Shown here piece by piece: positions 8,468-17,754 of a DNA stretch of 64,000 bases. The notes under the pieces were generated by a model. The model made no database searches, had not been told where the DNA came from, and worked only from the letters and a program-made list of their open reading frames with translations. Both the position numbers and the translations under genes were made by a program. This DNA comes from Lentimonas sp002292345 (GTDB lineage Bacteria; Verrucomicrobiota; Verrucomicrobiia; Opitutales; Coraliomargaritaceae): positions 20,478 to 84,477 of the forward strand of contig CAXLMP010000108.1 of assembly GCA_964187655.1 (NCBI GenBank), in the 5' to 3' direction. The first letter of the stretch is position 1; each line of letters opens with the position of its first letter.

Positions 8468-11400
8468 ATGAAGAGATTACTTGCCGCAAATCGTAGCGAA
8501 ATCGCTGTTCGTATATTCCGAAGCGCAACCGAAATGGGTTGCCGCACAGTTGCTATCTACGCGAATGAAGACCGCTTCGGCGTTCATCGCTTTAAAGCCG
8601 ATGAAGCCTATAAAGTGGGATCGGGCAAAGGTCCAGTCGCCGACTACCTCGACATCGATAGCATCGTCGCTCTAGCGAAAGACAAAAAAATCGACCTGAT
8701 CCACCCAGGCTACGGGTTCCTTTCCGAGAATGCTAACTTCGCGAGCTCATGTGAAGAAAATGGCATCACTTTTGTTGGCCCAAGCTCTGACTTACTCGCC
8801 CGCATGGGAGATAAAATCGAGGCACGCAAGATAGCTGATCAAGCAAACGTCCCTACACTACCTGGCACCGAAGACCCAATTTCTGATCCAGAGGCAGCGC
8901 TCAAAACTGCCAAGAAAATCGGCTTTCCACTCATCATTAAGGCAGCCTTTGGTGGCGGCGGCCGCGGGATGCGTGTGGTGAAAGATCCTAAAAACTTGAA
9001 GGACTCCCTCGAAGAGGCACAGGGCGAAGCGCAACGCGCGTTTGGCAATTCAGCTGTATTCCTTGAGCGCTATATCGAGCGCGCCAAACACATCGAAGTG
9101 CAAATTTTAGGCGATAAGCAGGGCAATGTCGTACATCTGCATGAGCGCGACTGCTCTGTGCAGCGCCGCCACCAAAAAGTCGTCGAAATTGCGCCATCAA
9201 TTGGTTTGCCCGACGACGTGCGCGCTGAACTCTGCGATGCTGCCGTCAAAATCGCTAAGTCAATTGGCTACTATAGCGCTGGTACTGTCGAATTTCTCTA
9301 CGACCTTGATTGCGACGAGTGGTTCTTCATCGAAATGAATCCACGCATTCAGGTCGAGCACACCGTTACCGAAGTCATTACAGGCATCGACATCGTGCGT
9401 AGCCAAATTCTAATTGCCCAAGGACACAGCCTACACTCCAAAGAAGTCGGCATTCCTCAGCAACAAGACGTCCCACGCAACGGCGTTGCAATTCAAGCAC
9501 GGATTACCACGGAAGATCCAGAGAAGAACTTTGCCCCCGACTACGGCAAAATCGTTAACTACCGCTCGGCAGCAGGGCTCGGTATCCGACTCGACGGAGC
9601 AATGGGCGATACCGGAGCAATTATCACTCCCTTCTACGATTCCCTTCTAGTCAAACTCACCGCATCTGCCAGCACCTTCGAACTCGCGATTCAGCGCATG
9701 GACCGTGCGCTTAGCGAAATGCGCATCCGCGGCGTGAAGACCAACATCCCTTTCATCGAAAATGTGGTCAACCACCCGATCTTCGTATCAGGCCAAGCGA
9801 CCACCACACTGATCGACACCTCCAAGGAGCTCTTCAACTTTAAGCGCCGTCGTGACCGTGCAACTAAGCTCTTAAACTTGCTCGGAGAAACGATCGTCAA
9901 CGGCAACGACCAAGTCAAAGGCCGTCCCGTGCCTGTAATGGATTTGCCGGTGATCATTCCAAAGTACGACCACACGCACTCACTGCCCAAGGGCACTAAG
10001 GATTACCTAACCAAGCACGGCCCAGAGAAATTCGCTCAGTGGACCCGCAATCAGAAGAAGCTACTCGTCACTGATACCACGATGCGTGACGCCCACCAGT
10101 CACTACTCGCGGCCCGCATGCGCAGTTACGACCAACTCAAGGTGGCCGACGCTATCGCACAGCGCGCAGGCGACCTATACTCACTGGAGTGCTGGGGCGG
10201 TGCCACCTTCGACACCTCCATGCGCTTCCTGCATGAGAACCCATTCAAGCGCCTTCGCCGACTACGCGAGCGCATTCCGAACATTTGCTTCCAAATGCTA
10301 CTGCGCGGCGCAAACGGAGTGGGCTACTCCAACTATCCCGACAATGTGATTCGCGGTTTCATTAAGCACTCTGCTGAGTCGGGCATGGATATTTTTCGCG
10401 TCTTCGATTCGCTCAACTATTTGCCCAACTTAAAAGTAGCGATGGAGTCGATCCGCAAGGACACCAACTCCGTGTGTGAGGCCACTATCTGTTATACAGG
10501 TGATATCTTGGACGACAATCGCGACAAATATACGCTCCAATACTACGTCAATATGGCCAAAGAGCTCGAGCAGATGGGCGCACACGTCCTCGCACTCAAA
10601 GACATGTCAGGCCTCTGTACTCCACACGCAGTATTCAAACTCGTTAAAGCGCTGCGCAGCGAAATCGCCATCCCTGTGCATTTTCATACGCACGACTCTT
10701 CCGGCATCGCTGGAGCCTCGATCATCAAGGCAGCGGAAGCCGGCGTTGATGTCGTCGACCTTGCTACCGCGTCGCTGTCAGGCCTCACGTCGCAACCAAA
10801 CCTCAACTCTATCGTCAACGCATTGCGCGGCGACAAACGCGATACAGGTCTGGATCTTCAGTTTCTCAATGAACTATCGATCTACTGGGAAGCGGTTCGC
10901 CAATTCTACGGTCCCTTTGATACCAGCCCAAAGTTCGGATCCGCCGAGGTATACACACACGAAATGCCAGGTGGCCAATACACGAACCTTCGTGAGCAAG
11001 CCCGTGCCCTTGGACTCGGCGCGCGCTGGCCCGAAGTCGTGCGCTACTACCACGAAGTAAATCACTTACTTGGCGACATCGTCAAAGTCACTCCATCCTC
11101 AAAAGTCGTCGGCGATCTTGCAATGTTCTTGCTCACCAAGGGCGTCGAACCCGCAGACCTCGTCAACCTCGAGCCTGGCACTGCGTTTCCAGAATCCGTC
11201 GTCGACATGCTCTCAGGCGGTCTAGGACAACCCAAGGGCGGCTGGCCCAAGGCAGTGCAAAAAGTCGTGCTCGGGGACCGCAAGCCATTCAAGGGGCGCC
11301 CTGGCGCGCGCGCCGAGAAAGTTGACCTAGAAGCGAAACGGCAAGAAATCAGCAAACAGTTCAAGCGCGAGATCAACAACGACGACCTATTTGCCTATCT

Positions 11401-11905
11401 TATGTATCCGCAGGTCTACACCGACCTCGATAAGTATATAAAACAAAATGGACACGCTCGCGTGTTACCTACGCCAGCCTTCTTCTACGGCCTCAAGCCG
11501 GGCGAAGAAATTACGGTGGAGATCGAAGAAGGCAAATCCCTGATCGTAAAACTCATCTATGTCTCAGAGCCAAACGAAGATGGCGAACGCACCTTGACCT
11601 TTGAACTCAATGGCCGTGCTCGAGAATGCGTGATCCTAGATAAGTCCATCAAGACTGAGTCCAAAAAGCGCGCGAAAGCCGATCCTGCAAATAAGATGCA
11701 AGTTGGCGCACCAATTCCAGCAATGGTCAGCAGTGTCGCCATTTCCGTGGGTCAAAAGGTGAAGAAGAAAGACAAGCTCCTCGTGCTCGAAGCGATGAAA
11801 ATGCAAACCACAGTTTACGCCCTAGCCGATGGTGTCATCGACAAAGTCGAAGTTCAAGCTGGCGACCAAGTGGATTCCAAAGACCTACTAGTCAGCCTCC
11901 GATAA
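8468..11905 (+). CDS. pyc: Pyruvate carboxylase
   Basis: 1145 residues with the full single-chain layout. The biotin carboxylase domain is at about 1-455 (FGGGGRGMRVV ATP loop, RDCSVQRRHQKVVE, EMNPRIQVEHTVTE). The carboxyltransferase domain is at about 530-800 (TTMRDAHQSLLAARM, HFHTHDSSG metal-binding motif). The PycB/allosteric region is at about 820-1020, and the C-terminal biotinyl domain carries EAMKMQT with biotin on Lys1111. It converts pyruvate, bicarbonate and ATP to oxaloacetate, the main anaplerotic step and entry to gluconeogenesis. The gene is monocistronic and divergent from the efflux operon. Length and motif order leave little doubt. Confidence 0.97.
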   Translation: MKRLLAANRSEIAVRIFRSATEMGCRTVAIYANEDRFGVHRFKADEAYKVGSGKGPVADYLDIDSIVALAKDKKIDLIHPGYGFLSENANFASSCEENGITFVGPSSDLLARMGDKIEARKIADQANVPTLPGTEDPISDPEAALKTAKKIGFPLIIKAAFGGGGRGMRVVKDPKNLKDSLEEAQGEAQRAFGNSAVFLERYIERAKHIEVQILGDKQGNVVHLHERDCSVQRRHQKVVEIAPSIGLPDDVRAELCDAAVKIAKSIGYYSAGTVEFLYDLDCDEWFFIEMNPRIQVEHTVTEVITGIDIVRSQILIAQGHSLHSKEVGIPQQQDVPRNGVAIQARITTEDPEKNFAPDYGKIVNYRSAAGLGIRLDGAMGDTGAIITPFYDSLLVKLTASASTFELAIQRMDRALSEMRIRGVKTNIPFIENVVNHPIFVSGQATTTLIDTSKELFNFKRRRDRATKLLNLLGETIVNGNDQVKGRPVPVMDLPVIIPKYDHTHSLPKGTKDYLTKHGPEKFAQWTRNQKKLLVTDTTMRDAHQSLLAARMRSYDQLKVADAIAQRAGDLYSLECWGGATFDTSMRFLHENPFKRLRRLRERIPNICFQMLLRGANGVGYSNYPDNVIRGFIKHSAESGMDIFRVFDSLNYLPNLKVAMESIRKDTNSVCEATICYTGDILDDNRDKYTLQYYVNMAKELEQMGAHVLALKDMSGLCTPHAVFKLVKALRSEIAIPVHFHTHDSSGIAGASIIKAAEAGVDVVDLATASLSGLTSQPNLNSIVNALRGDKRDTGLDLQFLNELSIYWEAVRQFYGPFDTSPKFGSAEVYTHEMPGGQYTNLREQARALGLGARWPEVVRYYHEVNHLLGDIVKVTPSSKVVGDLAMFLLTKGVEPADLVNLEPGTAFPESVVDMLSGGLGQPKGGWPKAVQKVVLGDRKPFKGRPGARAEKVDLEAKRQEISKQFKREINNDDLFAYLMYPQVYTDLDKYIKQNGHARVLPTPAFFYGLKPGEEITVEIEEGKSLIVKLIYVSEPNEDGERTLTFELNGRARECVILDKSIKTESKKRAKADPANKMQVGAPIPAMVSSVAISVGQKVKKKDKLLVLEAMKMQTTVYALADGVIDKVEVQAGDQVDSKDLLVSLR

Positions 11906-11938
11906 GCCTAGCACAACGCTTACTCTCACAGACGCCAA

Positions 11939-13063
11939 TTACCGGGGCTCAAAGCGACCATCCGCTCGCTTACCAAGTAATCGCTTCAACTCCAAGCCCA
12001 TCAGAACACCAGAGATCTCGGAGATCGGCTTGTCTAGGCGCTCCGCCAATGCATCTGGTGATGTGATTTCACCACCAGCGAAACAATTCAGAACCGCTTG
12101 CTCAGCCACTGATAGAGACGGCGGTTGTGATTCTGCATCCTTTAGGCCCAGATCCGACTCCTGCGCCGGAAACTGCGTGCGCTTGTAGCGAAGCTCTTCC
12201 AAAATATCATCTACCGAAGTCACCATGATTGCGCCATCGCGAATTAACTGATGGCAACCACCGCTACTGGCTTGATCGATTCGGCCAGGCACCGCCATTA
12301 ACGTGCGCCCCTGCTCACCCGCAAAACGCGCAGTAATCATACTGCCACCCGACACTGCACTTTCGATCACAATCACTCCTTGGCACATACCAGCCACCAC
12401 TCGGTTGCGCATCGGAAAAGTCTGCCTATCTGCACGGCGCCCAAAAGGGAACTCACTCGCGACCGCGCCATGCGTGACTATATTTTCATACAAGTCTTTA
12501 TTCTCCGGCGGATAAATTGTATCCAAGCCGCAGCCGAACACGGCGACGGTTTTACCGCCGGCCTCCAGCGCACCCTCATGGGCAGCCGTATCGGTGCCAC
12601 TCGCCATACCACTAACAATACAAAACCCAAGCCGTGCGAGTTCGGACGCGAACTTTTTCGTCACACTTCGCCCATACAATGTTGAGCGGCGCGTGCCGAC
12701 AATCGCCACACAAGGACGATCAATAATGTATTCACCCTGCCAATACAAACCAATTGGTGGATCATACGTCTCTCTGAGCAACTCTGGATACTTTTCGTCG
12801 CCTTGAATGAAGAAGCGAGTTCCAGTCCGGCGCATCTGCGCTACTTCTTTGGCGAGATCAAAGCGATCTTCCCAATGCATCAAAACATCAGCAGCTTTAG
12901 GCCCAATCCCCGGGACACTATGTAGCTTCGCGCGTTGCCCCGAAAGCGCCGCCACCGCATCGCCTTCAAAGGCATCCATCAAACGTCGCAGCATAATCGG
13001 TCCCACATGGGGTAAGCCGTTGAGCACTAGCAATGCTTGGCGTTGATTCAGCGACGAAGACAT
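11939..13063 (-). CDS. dprA: DNA-processing protein DprA (Smf)
   Basis: 374 residues in three parts: an N-terminal helix-hairpin-helix/SAM-like region (GLPHVGPIMLRRL, SVPGIGPKAADVL), the Rossmann-like core (VAIVGTRRSTLYGR, CIVSGMASGTDTAAHEGAL, FGCGLDTIYPPEN, SEFPFGRR), and a C-terminal winged helix (AEQAVLNCF to the end). DprA loads RecA onto incoming single-stranded DNA in natural transformation. The domain set is complete, so the protein is probably functional, but no competence genes are nearby. It converges on pyc with 33 nt between stops. Confidence 0.95.
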   Translation of the reverse strand: MSSSLNQRQALLVLNGLPHVGPIMLRRLMDAFEGDAVAALSGQRAKLHSVPGIGPKAADVLMHWEDRFDLAKEVAQMRRTGTRFFIQGDEKYPELLRETYDPPIGLYWQGEYIIDRPCVAIVGTRRSTLYGRSVTKKFASELARLGFCIVSGMASGTDTAAHEGALEAGGKTVAVFGCGLDTIYPPENKDLYENIVTHGAVASEFPFGRRADRQTFPMRNRVVAGMCQGVIVIESAVSGGSMITARFAGEQGRTLMAVPGRIDQASSGGCHQLIRDGAIMVTSVDDILEELRYKRTQFPAQESDLGLKDAESQPPSLSVAEQAVLNCFAGGEITSPDALAERLDKPISEISGVLMGLELKRLLGKRADGRFEPR

Positions 13064-13235
13064 TTACAAACACTAGCACTGCCATTTCCAAGGACAATCT
13101 TATTGTGTCTAGGTTATCTTTCTTTTGCTGAACGATCAGTCAGGATAAAGCGCAATACACTTGTGTTCTTTACCCGCGTTTTGCCACCGAAATTAGCAAG
13201 GCGCAGGCTAACTACAGCTACACAATCAATTCGCC

Positions 13236-14819
13236 TCAAGCTCGACGCAGCGCGCTCGACAGATAATCAAGCAGTTGCGTCGTATGCACTGCGACTTGCC
13301 CATGTGCGCGCGCTAGTCGCTGCGCGGCCAACCCATGCAGCACGACACCACGAGCCACCGATGTTTGCGTACACGTTTGATCTTGTGCAATCATACCGCC
13401 AATTAAACCGGCAAGCAAGTCGCCGCTGCCGCCGCGCGACAGAACGGGGCCGCCATAGGTATTATACCAGATATTTTCACCGTCGCAGATTCGCGTATGC
13501 GCCGATTTAAGAACCGTCGTCACTCGGGAACTCTGGCAAAACGTCCTCAAGGTCTCATTTGAATAATCAGGCGCATCGAGCTTCGCGATCCGCATAAACT
13601 CGCCCATATGCGGCGTTAATATCACCGGGCCCGCTGAGGCCCTACGCTTCGGAACGAAGTTCATCACGCCCGTCCGTAGTGCGTCTGCATCCAAAATGAC
13701 CGGTAACTCCACGTTGCCGACAATTTCTTGTGTCACTGTCTCGGTATTACGGTCCTTGCCCATTCCTGGGCCAAGCAGCACTGCGGTCGCCTGATCAATA
13801 CGATCCAGTAGCAACGGCAGCGCCCTAGGATTCAGTGTGCCATTGGTAGTCTCGGGCCATGGCACCCACATCGCTTCCGGCACCTGGGCGGCAAGCGCGG
13901 CCGCCACTGAAGCTGGCGCGAAGGCTGTCACGAGACCAACGCCTGAGCGCACTGCTGCCTGCACTGCCATTAATAAAGCGCCAGGCATAAAGGCCGAGCC
14001 GCCTAGTACAAACAAGTGGCCAAATGCACGCTTATCCACCCCTGCAGGCCGCAAAGTCCGCAACGAATCGAGTACATCGTCGTGCAGTACCATCTCCTTA
14101 GCATCCACGCTTGCGCCTGCGGGTGTCTTAGAAAATCCTAGATCGACCGTTCGCACTCGTCCGCATTCGACGTTGCCTTCGAACAATACTTTTTTCGCGA
14201 CTCCAGTCGCATACGAGAAGTCGGCATGAAACGTCAAATCATCGGATACCTCGCCCTTGCCGCTCGGCACATCAACTGCAGCCCGCAGACCGATTTTTTC
14301 GTAGCAATTGACTGCCTCAATTAGCACACGCATAGCCGCGCGCACTGGAGGCTGGAACGACATGCCCAATAACCCATCAATACAAATATCAAACGCACGA
14401 GCCGCTGAAGCCTTGTCCAAGAGCTCATGAATCGCTGCCACATCGCAACTGGCATCGACCTGATGTTGACTAACACGATCTTTCAGCTGTTGGTAGGCTC
14501 GGGCAGCCAAAGGCTTTAGATCGCTAGGATCGCCTGCAAAGATTAGGGTCACACGCGCCCGTGGAAAATCAGCCAAAAGCTGACCGCAAGTGAGCAGCGC
14601 ATCTCCGCCATTGTTGCCTTTCCCGATCAAAGCCAATACGCTAAGCCCTTGTGGCAATGATTGCAGCTCTTGATAATCTAAGCAAATGGCCTTAGCTATA
14701 CCGACCCCAGCCTGCTGCATAGCAGCCCATTCGGCCGCTTCATCCGCAAGGATTGTAACCTCTAGCTGCGCAGCCTCTTGGCATGTGAGCACGGGAGAAG
14801 CATAAAGTAACGGTTTCAA
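13236..14819 (-). CDS. nnr: Bifunctional NAD(P)H-hydrate epimerase / ADP-dependent dehydratase
   Basis: 527 residues fusing two repair enzymes. The N-terminal YjeF_N epimerase domain (about 1-230) has LALIGKGNNGGDALLTCGQL and the substrate-site Asp of DVPSGKGEV. The C-terminal kinase-like dehydratase (about 260-520) has FGHLFVLGGSAFMPGALLMA, VLLGPGMGKDRNTE, ILTPHMGEFMRIA and RGGSGDLLAGLIGGMIA. Together they restore hydrated NADH/NADPH using ADP. The start is a TTG; the next in-frame ATG lies well inside the conserved domain and no strong ribosome site is seen. It lies upstream of dprA on the same strand, 172 nt away. Confidence 0.94.
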   Translation of the reverse strand: MKPLLYASPVLTCQEAAQLEVTILADEAAEWAAMQQAGVGIAKAICLDYQELQSLPQGLSVLALIGKGNNGGDALLTCGQLLADFPRARVTLIFAGDPSDLKPLAARAYQQLKDRVSQHQVDASCDVAAIHELLDKASAARAFDICIDGLLGMSFQPPVRAAMRVLIEAVNCYEKIGLRAAVDVPSGKGEVSDDLTFHADFSYATGVAKKVLFEGNVECGRVRTVDLGFSKTPAGASVDAKEMVLHDDVLDSLRTLRPAGVDKRAFGHLFVLGGSAFMPGALLMAVQAAVRSGVGLVTAFAPASVAAALAAQVPEAMWVPWPETTNGTLNPRALPLLLDRIDQATAVLLGPGMGKDRNTETVTQEIVGNVELPVILDADALRTGVMNFVPKRRASAGPVILTPHMGEFMRIAKLDAPDYSNETLRTFCQSSRVTTVLKSAHTRICDGENIWYNTYGGPVLSRGGSGDLLAGLIGGMIAQDQTCTQTSVARGVVLHGLAAQRLARAHGQVAVHTTQLLDYLSSALRRA

Positions 14820-15026
14820 GCGATAAGAATAAGGGGCAAAAGTTTGTTATAGAACAACTTAATGAGAATTCATCTTAACGTGCTAGTACTTAAAAGGCAC
14901 GCTTTTATTAGGTTCATTGTCGATTCCAAAGATAGCCACTTTGGTCCATCTATAGCGCGCAAAGCCCGCTCGACTGAACAGTGGCTGCTCGCTGAGCCAA
15001 TTAGGCACTCCAATAAATAGAATATT

Positions 15027-15785
15027 TTATTTCAAATACGCCTTCATCTCACGAACGGCTTGCTCCACGCCGACAAACAAAGCACGGCTCACGATGGTAT
15101 GTCCAATGTTCAGCTCATGCAGATGCGGGATCTTCAGCACTTCACTGATGTTGGTATAGTTAATTCCATGCCCAGCATTTACCACTAGTCCAAGACTGTG
15201 CGCCAACTCCGCGCCCTGACAAAGAATCTCCAACTCTGCTGCGCGACGATCGCCATAATAAGCATTTGCATATGCCCCAGTATGCAACTCGATCCACTCT
15301 GCCTTGAGCTCTGCCGAGGCCTCGATCTGCGCTGGATCTGGATCGATAAACAGACTCGTGGTAATACCCGCTTCGGTCATGGCCGACACCACTTCGCCAA
15401 CGCGCAACTTCTGACCGACGATATCAAGGCCGCCCTCAGTGGTGACTTCTTCGCGGCTCTCCGGCACCAGGCAGACGGAATCTGGCTTCAACTCTAATGC
15501 ATACTTAATCATCGCTGGCGTGCAGGCCATTTCCAGATTTAAGCGCGTGCCGATCTGTTCACGCGCACGATGCACGTCCGATTCCTGCACATGCCGGCGG
15601 TCTTCACGTAAGTGAATGGTAATGCCATCGGCACCCGCCTGCTCGCAAAGCAATGCAAACGCCACGGGGTCTGGCTCGACCTCGTTACCATGATCTAGCG
15701 CATGCTCGCGAAAGCGCGCCTGACGCACCGTCGCGCAGTGGTCCACATTGACACCAAGAAGAATGTTAGTAGCGGGGATAGTCAT
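15027..15785 (-). CDS. pdxJ: Pyridoxine 5'-phosphate synthase
   Basis: 252 residues with the PdxJ hallmarks: LGVNVDHCATVRQARF at the start, GADGITIHLREDRRHVQ, the central EMACTPAMIKYALELKPD, and VNAGHGINYTN near the C-terminus. It condenses 1-deoxyxylulose-5-phosphate with 3-amino-2-oxopropyl phosphate to give pyridoxine phosphate, the last ring-forming step of DXP-dependent vitamin B6 synthesis. The TIM-barrel length is standard. It sits in a loose minus-strand run with nnr and recJ without tight coupling. Confidence 0.97.
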   Translation of the reverse strand: MTIPATNILLGVNVDHCATVRQARFREHALDHGNEVEPDPVAFALLCEQAGADGITIHLREDRRHVQESDVHRAREQIGTRLNLEMACTPAMIKYALELKPDSVCLVPESREEVTTEGGLDIVGQKLRVGEVVSAMTEAGITTSLFIDPDPAQIEASAELKAEWIELHTGAYANAYYGDRRAAELEILCQGAELAHSLGLVVNAGHGINYTNISEVLKIPHLHELNIGHTIVSRALFVGVEQAVREMKAYLK

Positions 15786-15919
15786 ACAAGCTGTTCAATT
15801 TGGCGATTTCATCGAATGTGTCCACACGAGTTTCACATTTCTGCTGCAAAGTAGAAGTGACACCCTAGGCACTTCAAAATGGCGACTTTCGATAAAACGC
15901 AACTAGCGACCGCAATGCC

Positions 15920-17635
15920 CTAGGCCGTCGGCTTCCAGTCGATCAGCGTCACCTGCGGATAGCGGCTATTGCGCCAGTAGTTCCACGAAAAGCGCACCGC
16001 TAAATCAATCGACTGGCCCACTTCAGGCAAGCCGTGCATGCGCCATGCTATACCAGCGACGCCAGTTCGATTGCCGTCCATTTTCGGCATACGAAAGCGA
16101 AAGTTGCCCTCACCGAAGGGGTGCGGCGCTTCTTCGAGGACGACGCCACGCAAACCAAACACAGGCTCAGCATTGCCCTGACCAAAGGGATGCAAGCGAT
16201 CTAACTCTTCGAGTAAGCCCTCTTCTAAATTTCCAACATCCAACCAAGTGGACAGCTGCAGCGATGGCTCAGGTAAGCCATCGGGATAAAGCACCTTCAA
16301 ACTTTTGAGATAGCACTCCGTAAATGCTTTTATATCCGCGACTTTCAGCGAAACACCTGCTGCCATCGGATGGCCGCCCCAGTGCCCAAGGAAGTCGGTA
16401 CAGCGTTGAAAGACTTCGACTAAATTCACCGTCGCCACACTGCGCCCGGAACCATGCGCCTCGTCACCATCCGCCCCGAGAATTACACATGGCTTATGAA
16501 AGTGACGACTCACGCGACTTGCCACGATACCGACGACTCCAGGGTGCCAATCTTCGCCAAACAACACGATGCCCGGTTCATCCGCAAACTCCTCAGCCGC
16601 GCGCTGCTCTGCCTTTGCGGCAATGCCCCGCTCGATACTTTGGCGCTCGCGATTCAACGTATCGAGCTCTTGCGCAATCTTTTGGCAGACAGCTAGATCG
16701 TCGCTCAACAGCAGATTCATCGGCAGTGACGCATCGCCCAAGCGACCACTCGCATTAATGCGCGGCGCTAGTTTAAACGAAATATCAGATGCCGCCATTT
16801 CTTGACCGGAATCCATACCGCTGATTCCGGCTAAGGCGCCTACACCAATACGGCCATTCGCACGCAGATGGCGCAAGCCGAACCATGAGAGGATACGATT
16901 TTCTCCGCGCAACGGCACGAGGTCGGCAATTGTACCCATCGCGACGAGGTCTAGATAGTCTTTAAGTTGAATGCCATCTACGCGCGGATCTTCAGCCTCG
17001 CGCCGACTCTTCAGGAGCCCGTGCAAGAGCTTAAACACTAGACCCGCCGTACACAAATCGCGCCACGGCGCATCTTCAACATCGTTCACATGCGGATTTA
17101 CAAAAATGCATCCTTCTGGCGCGACTGTCTTAGTCTGGTGGTGATCGACCACGATCACATCGCAGCCTAACTCACGCAAATACGCGATCGGCTCATGCGC
17201 GTTGGTACCACAGTCCAGCGCAATAAATAGATCTGGCACTTCGCCCGCGAAGACACGGTTGATCGCATCACGGCTCAAGCCGTAGCCCTCATCTAAACGC
17301 AGCGGGACACAATAGCGGGGTTCTAGCCCGAGCGTCCTCAACATACTGACAAGCTGCACAGTGCTAGTCACGCCATCGACATCGTAATCGCCAAACACCA
17401 CGACCGACTCTGCAGCCTCAATTGCCTGCTCGATACGCGTCACCGCTGCACGAAGATTCTTCAGCGCAAATGGGTTATCTAGCTGGGCAAGGCGCGGGCG
17501 GAGGAATTCTTCCGCTGATTCGACCGTCTCCAAATCGCGCTGTGAGAGTAATTTGCCCATCACTTTAGACACACCCAATTCCGCGCTTAAATCAGCGGCG
17601 ACTGTGTTGTTGGTCTCAGTTAGGGTCCAAAGCAT
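15920..17635 (-). CDS. recJ: Single-stranded-DNA-specific exonuclease RecJ
   Basis: 571 residues, the usual size. The DHH phosphoesterase core has VVFGDYDVDGVTSTVQL, IALDCGTNAHEP and IVVDHHQTK, the metal-binding motifs. These are followed by the DHHA1 region (GSGRSVATVNLVEVFQRC, GHPMAAG) and the C-terminal OB-fold. It degrades single-stranded DNA 5' to 3' in recombination and mismatch repair. It follows secDF after a strong terminator, so it is likely transcribed on its own. Confidence 0.96.
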   Translation of the reverse strand: MLWTLTETNNTVAADLSAELGVSKVMGKLLSQRDLETVESAEEFLRPRLAQLDNPFALKNLRAAVTRIEQAIEAAESVVVFGDYDVDGVTSTVQLVSMLRTLGLEPRYCVPLRLDEGYGLSRDAINRVFAGEVPDLFIALDCGTNAHEPIAYLRELGCDVIVVDHHQTKTVAPEGCIFVNPHVNDVEDAPWRDLCTAGLVFKLLHGLLKSRREAEDPRVDGIQLKDYLDLVAMGTIADLVPLRGENRILSWFGLRHLRANGRIGVGALAGISGMDSGQEMAASDISFKLAPRINASGRLGDASLPMNLLLSDDLAVCQKIAQELDTLNRERQSIERGIAAKAEQRAAEEFADEPGIVLFGEDWHPGVVGIVASRVSRHFHKPCVILGADGDEAHGSGRSVATVNLVEVFQRCTDFLGHWGGHPMAAGVSLKVADIKAFTECYLKSLKVLYPDGLPEPSLQLSTWLDVGNLEEGLLEELDRLHPFGQGNAEPVFGLRGVVLEEAPHPFGEGNFRFRMPKMDGNRTGVAGIAWRMHGLPEVGQSIDLAVRFSWNYWRNSRYPQVTLIDWKPTA

Positions 17636-17691
17636 AAATAAGGATGTTAGAAAGGTGGCACCGGTGGTTGGCGACTTTAATCGATCATTTA

Positions 17692-17727
17692 AAATTAAAA
17701 ATGGCGAACCGTTGCCGATTCGCCATT
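17692..17727 (-). terminator. Rho-independent terminator of yajC-secDF
   Basis: On the minus strand a perfect 9-bp stem (AATGGCGAA/TTCGCCATT) with a 10-nt loop is followed by TTTAATTTT. It lies about 28 nt past the secDF stop codon and separates that operon from recJ. Confidence 0.85.
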
Positions 17728-17754
17728 CCTGTTTTAAATCAACTATTGATGGGC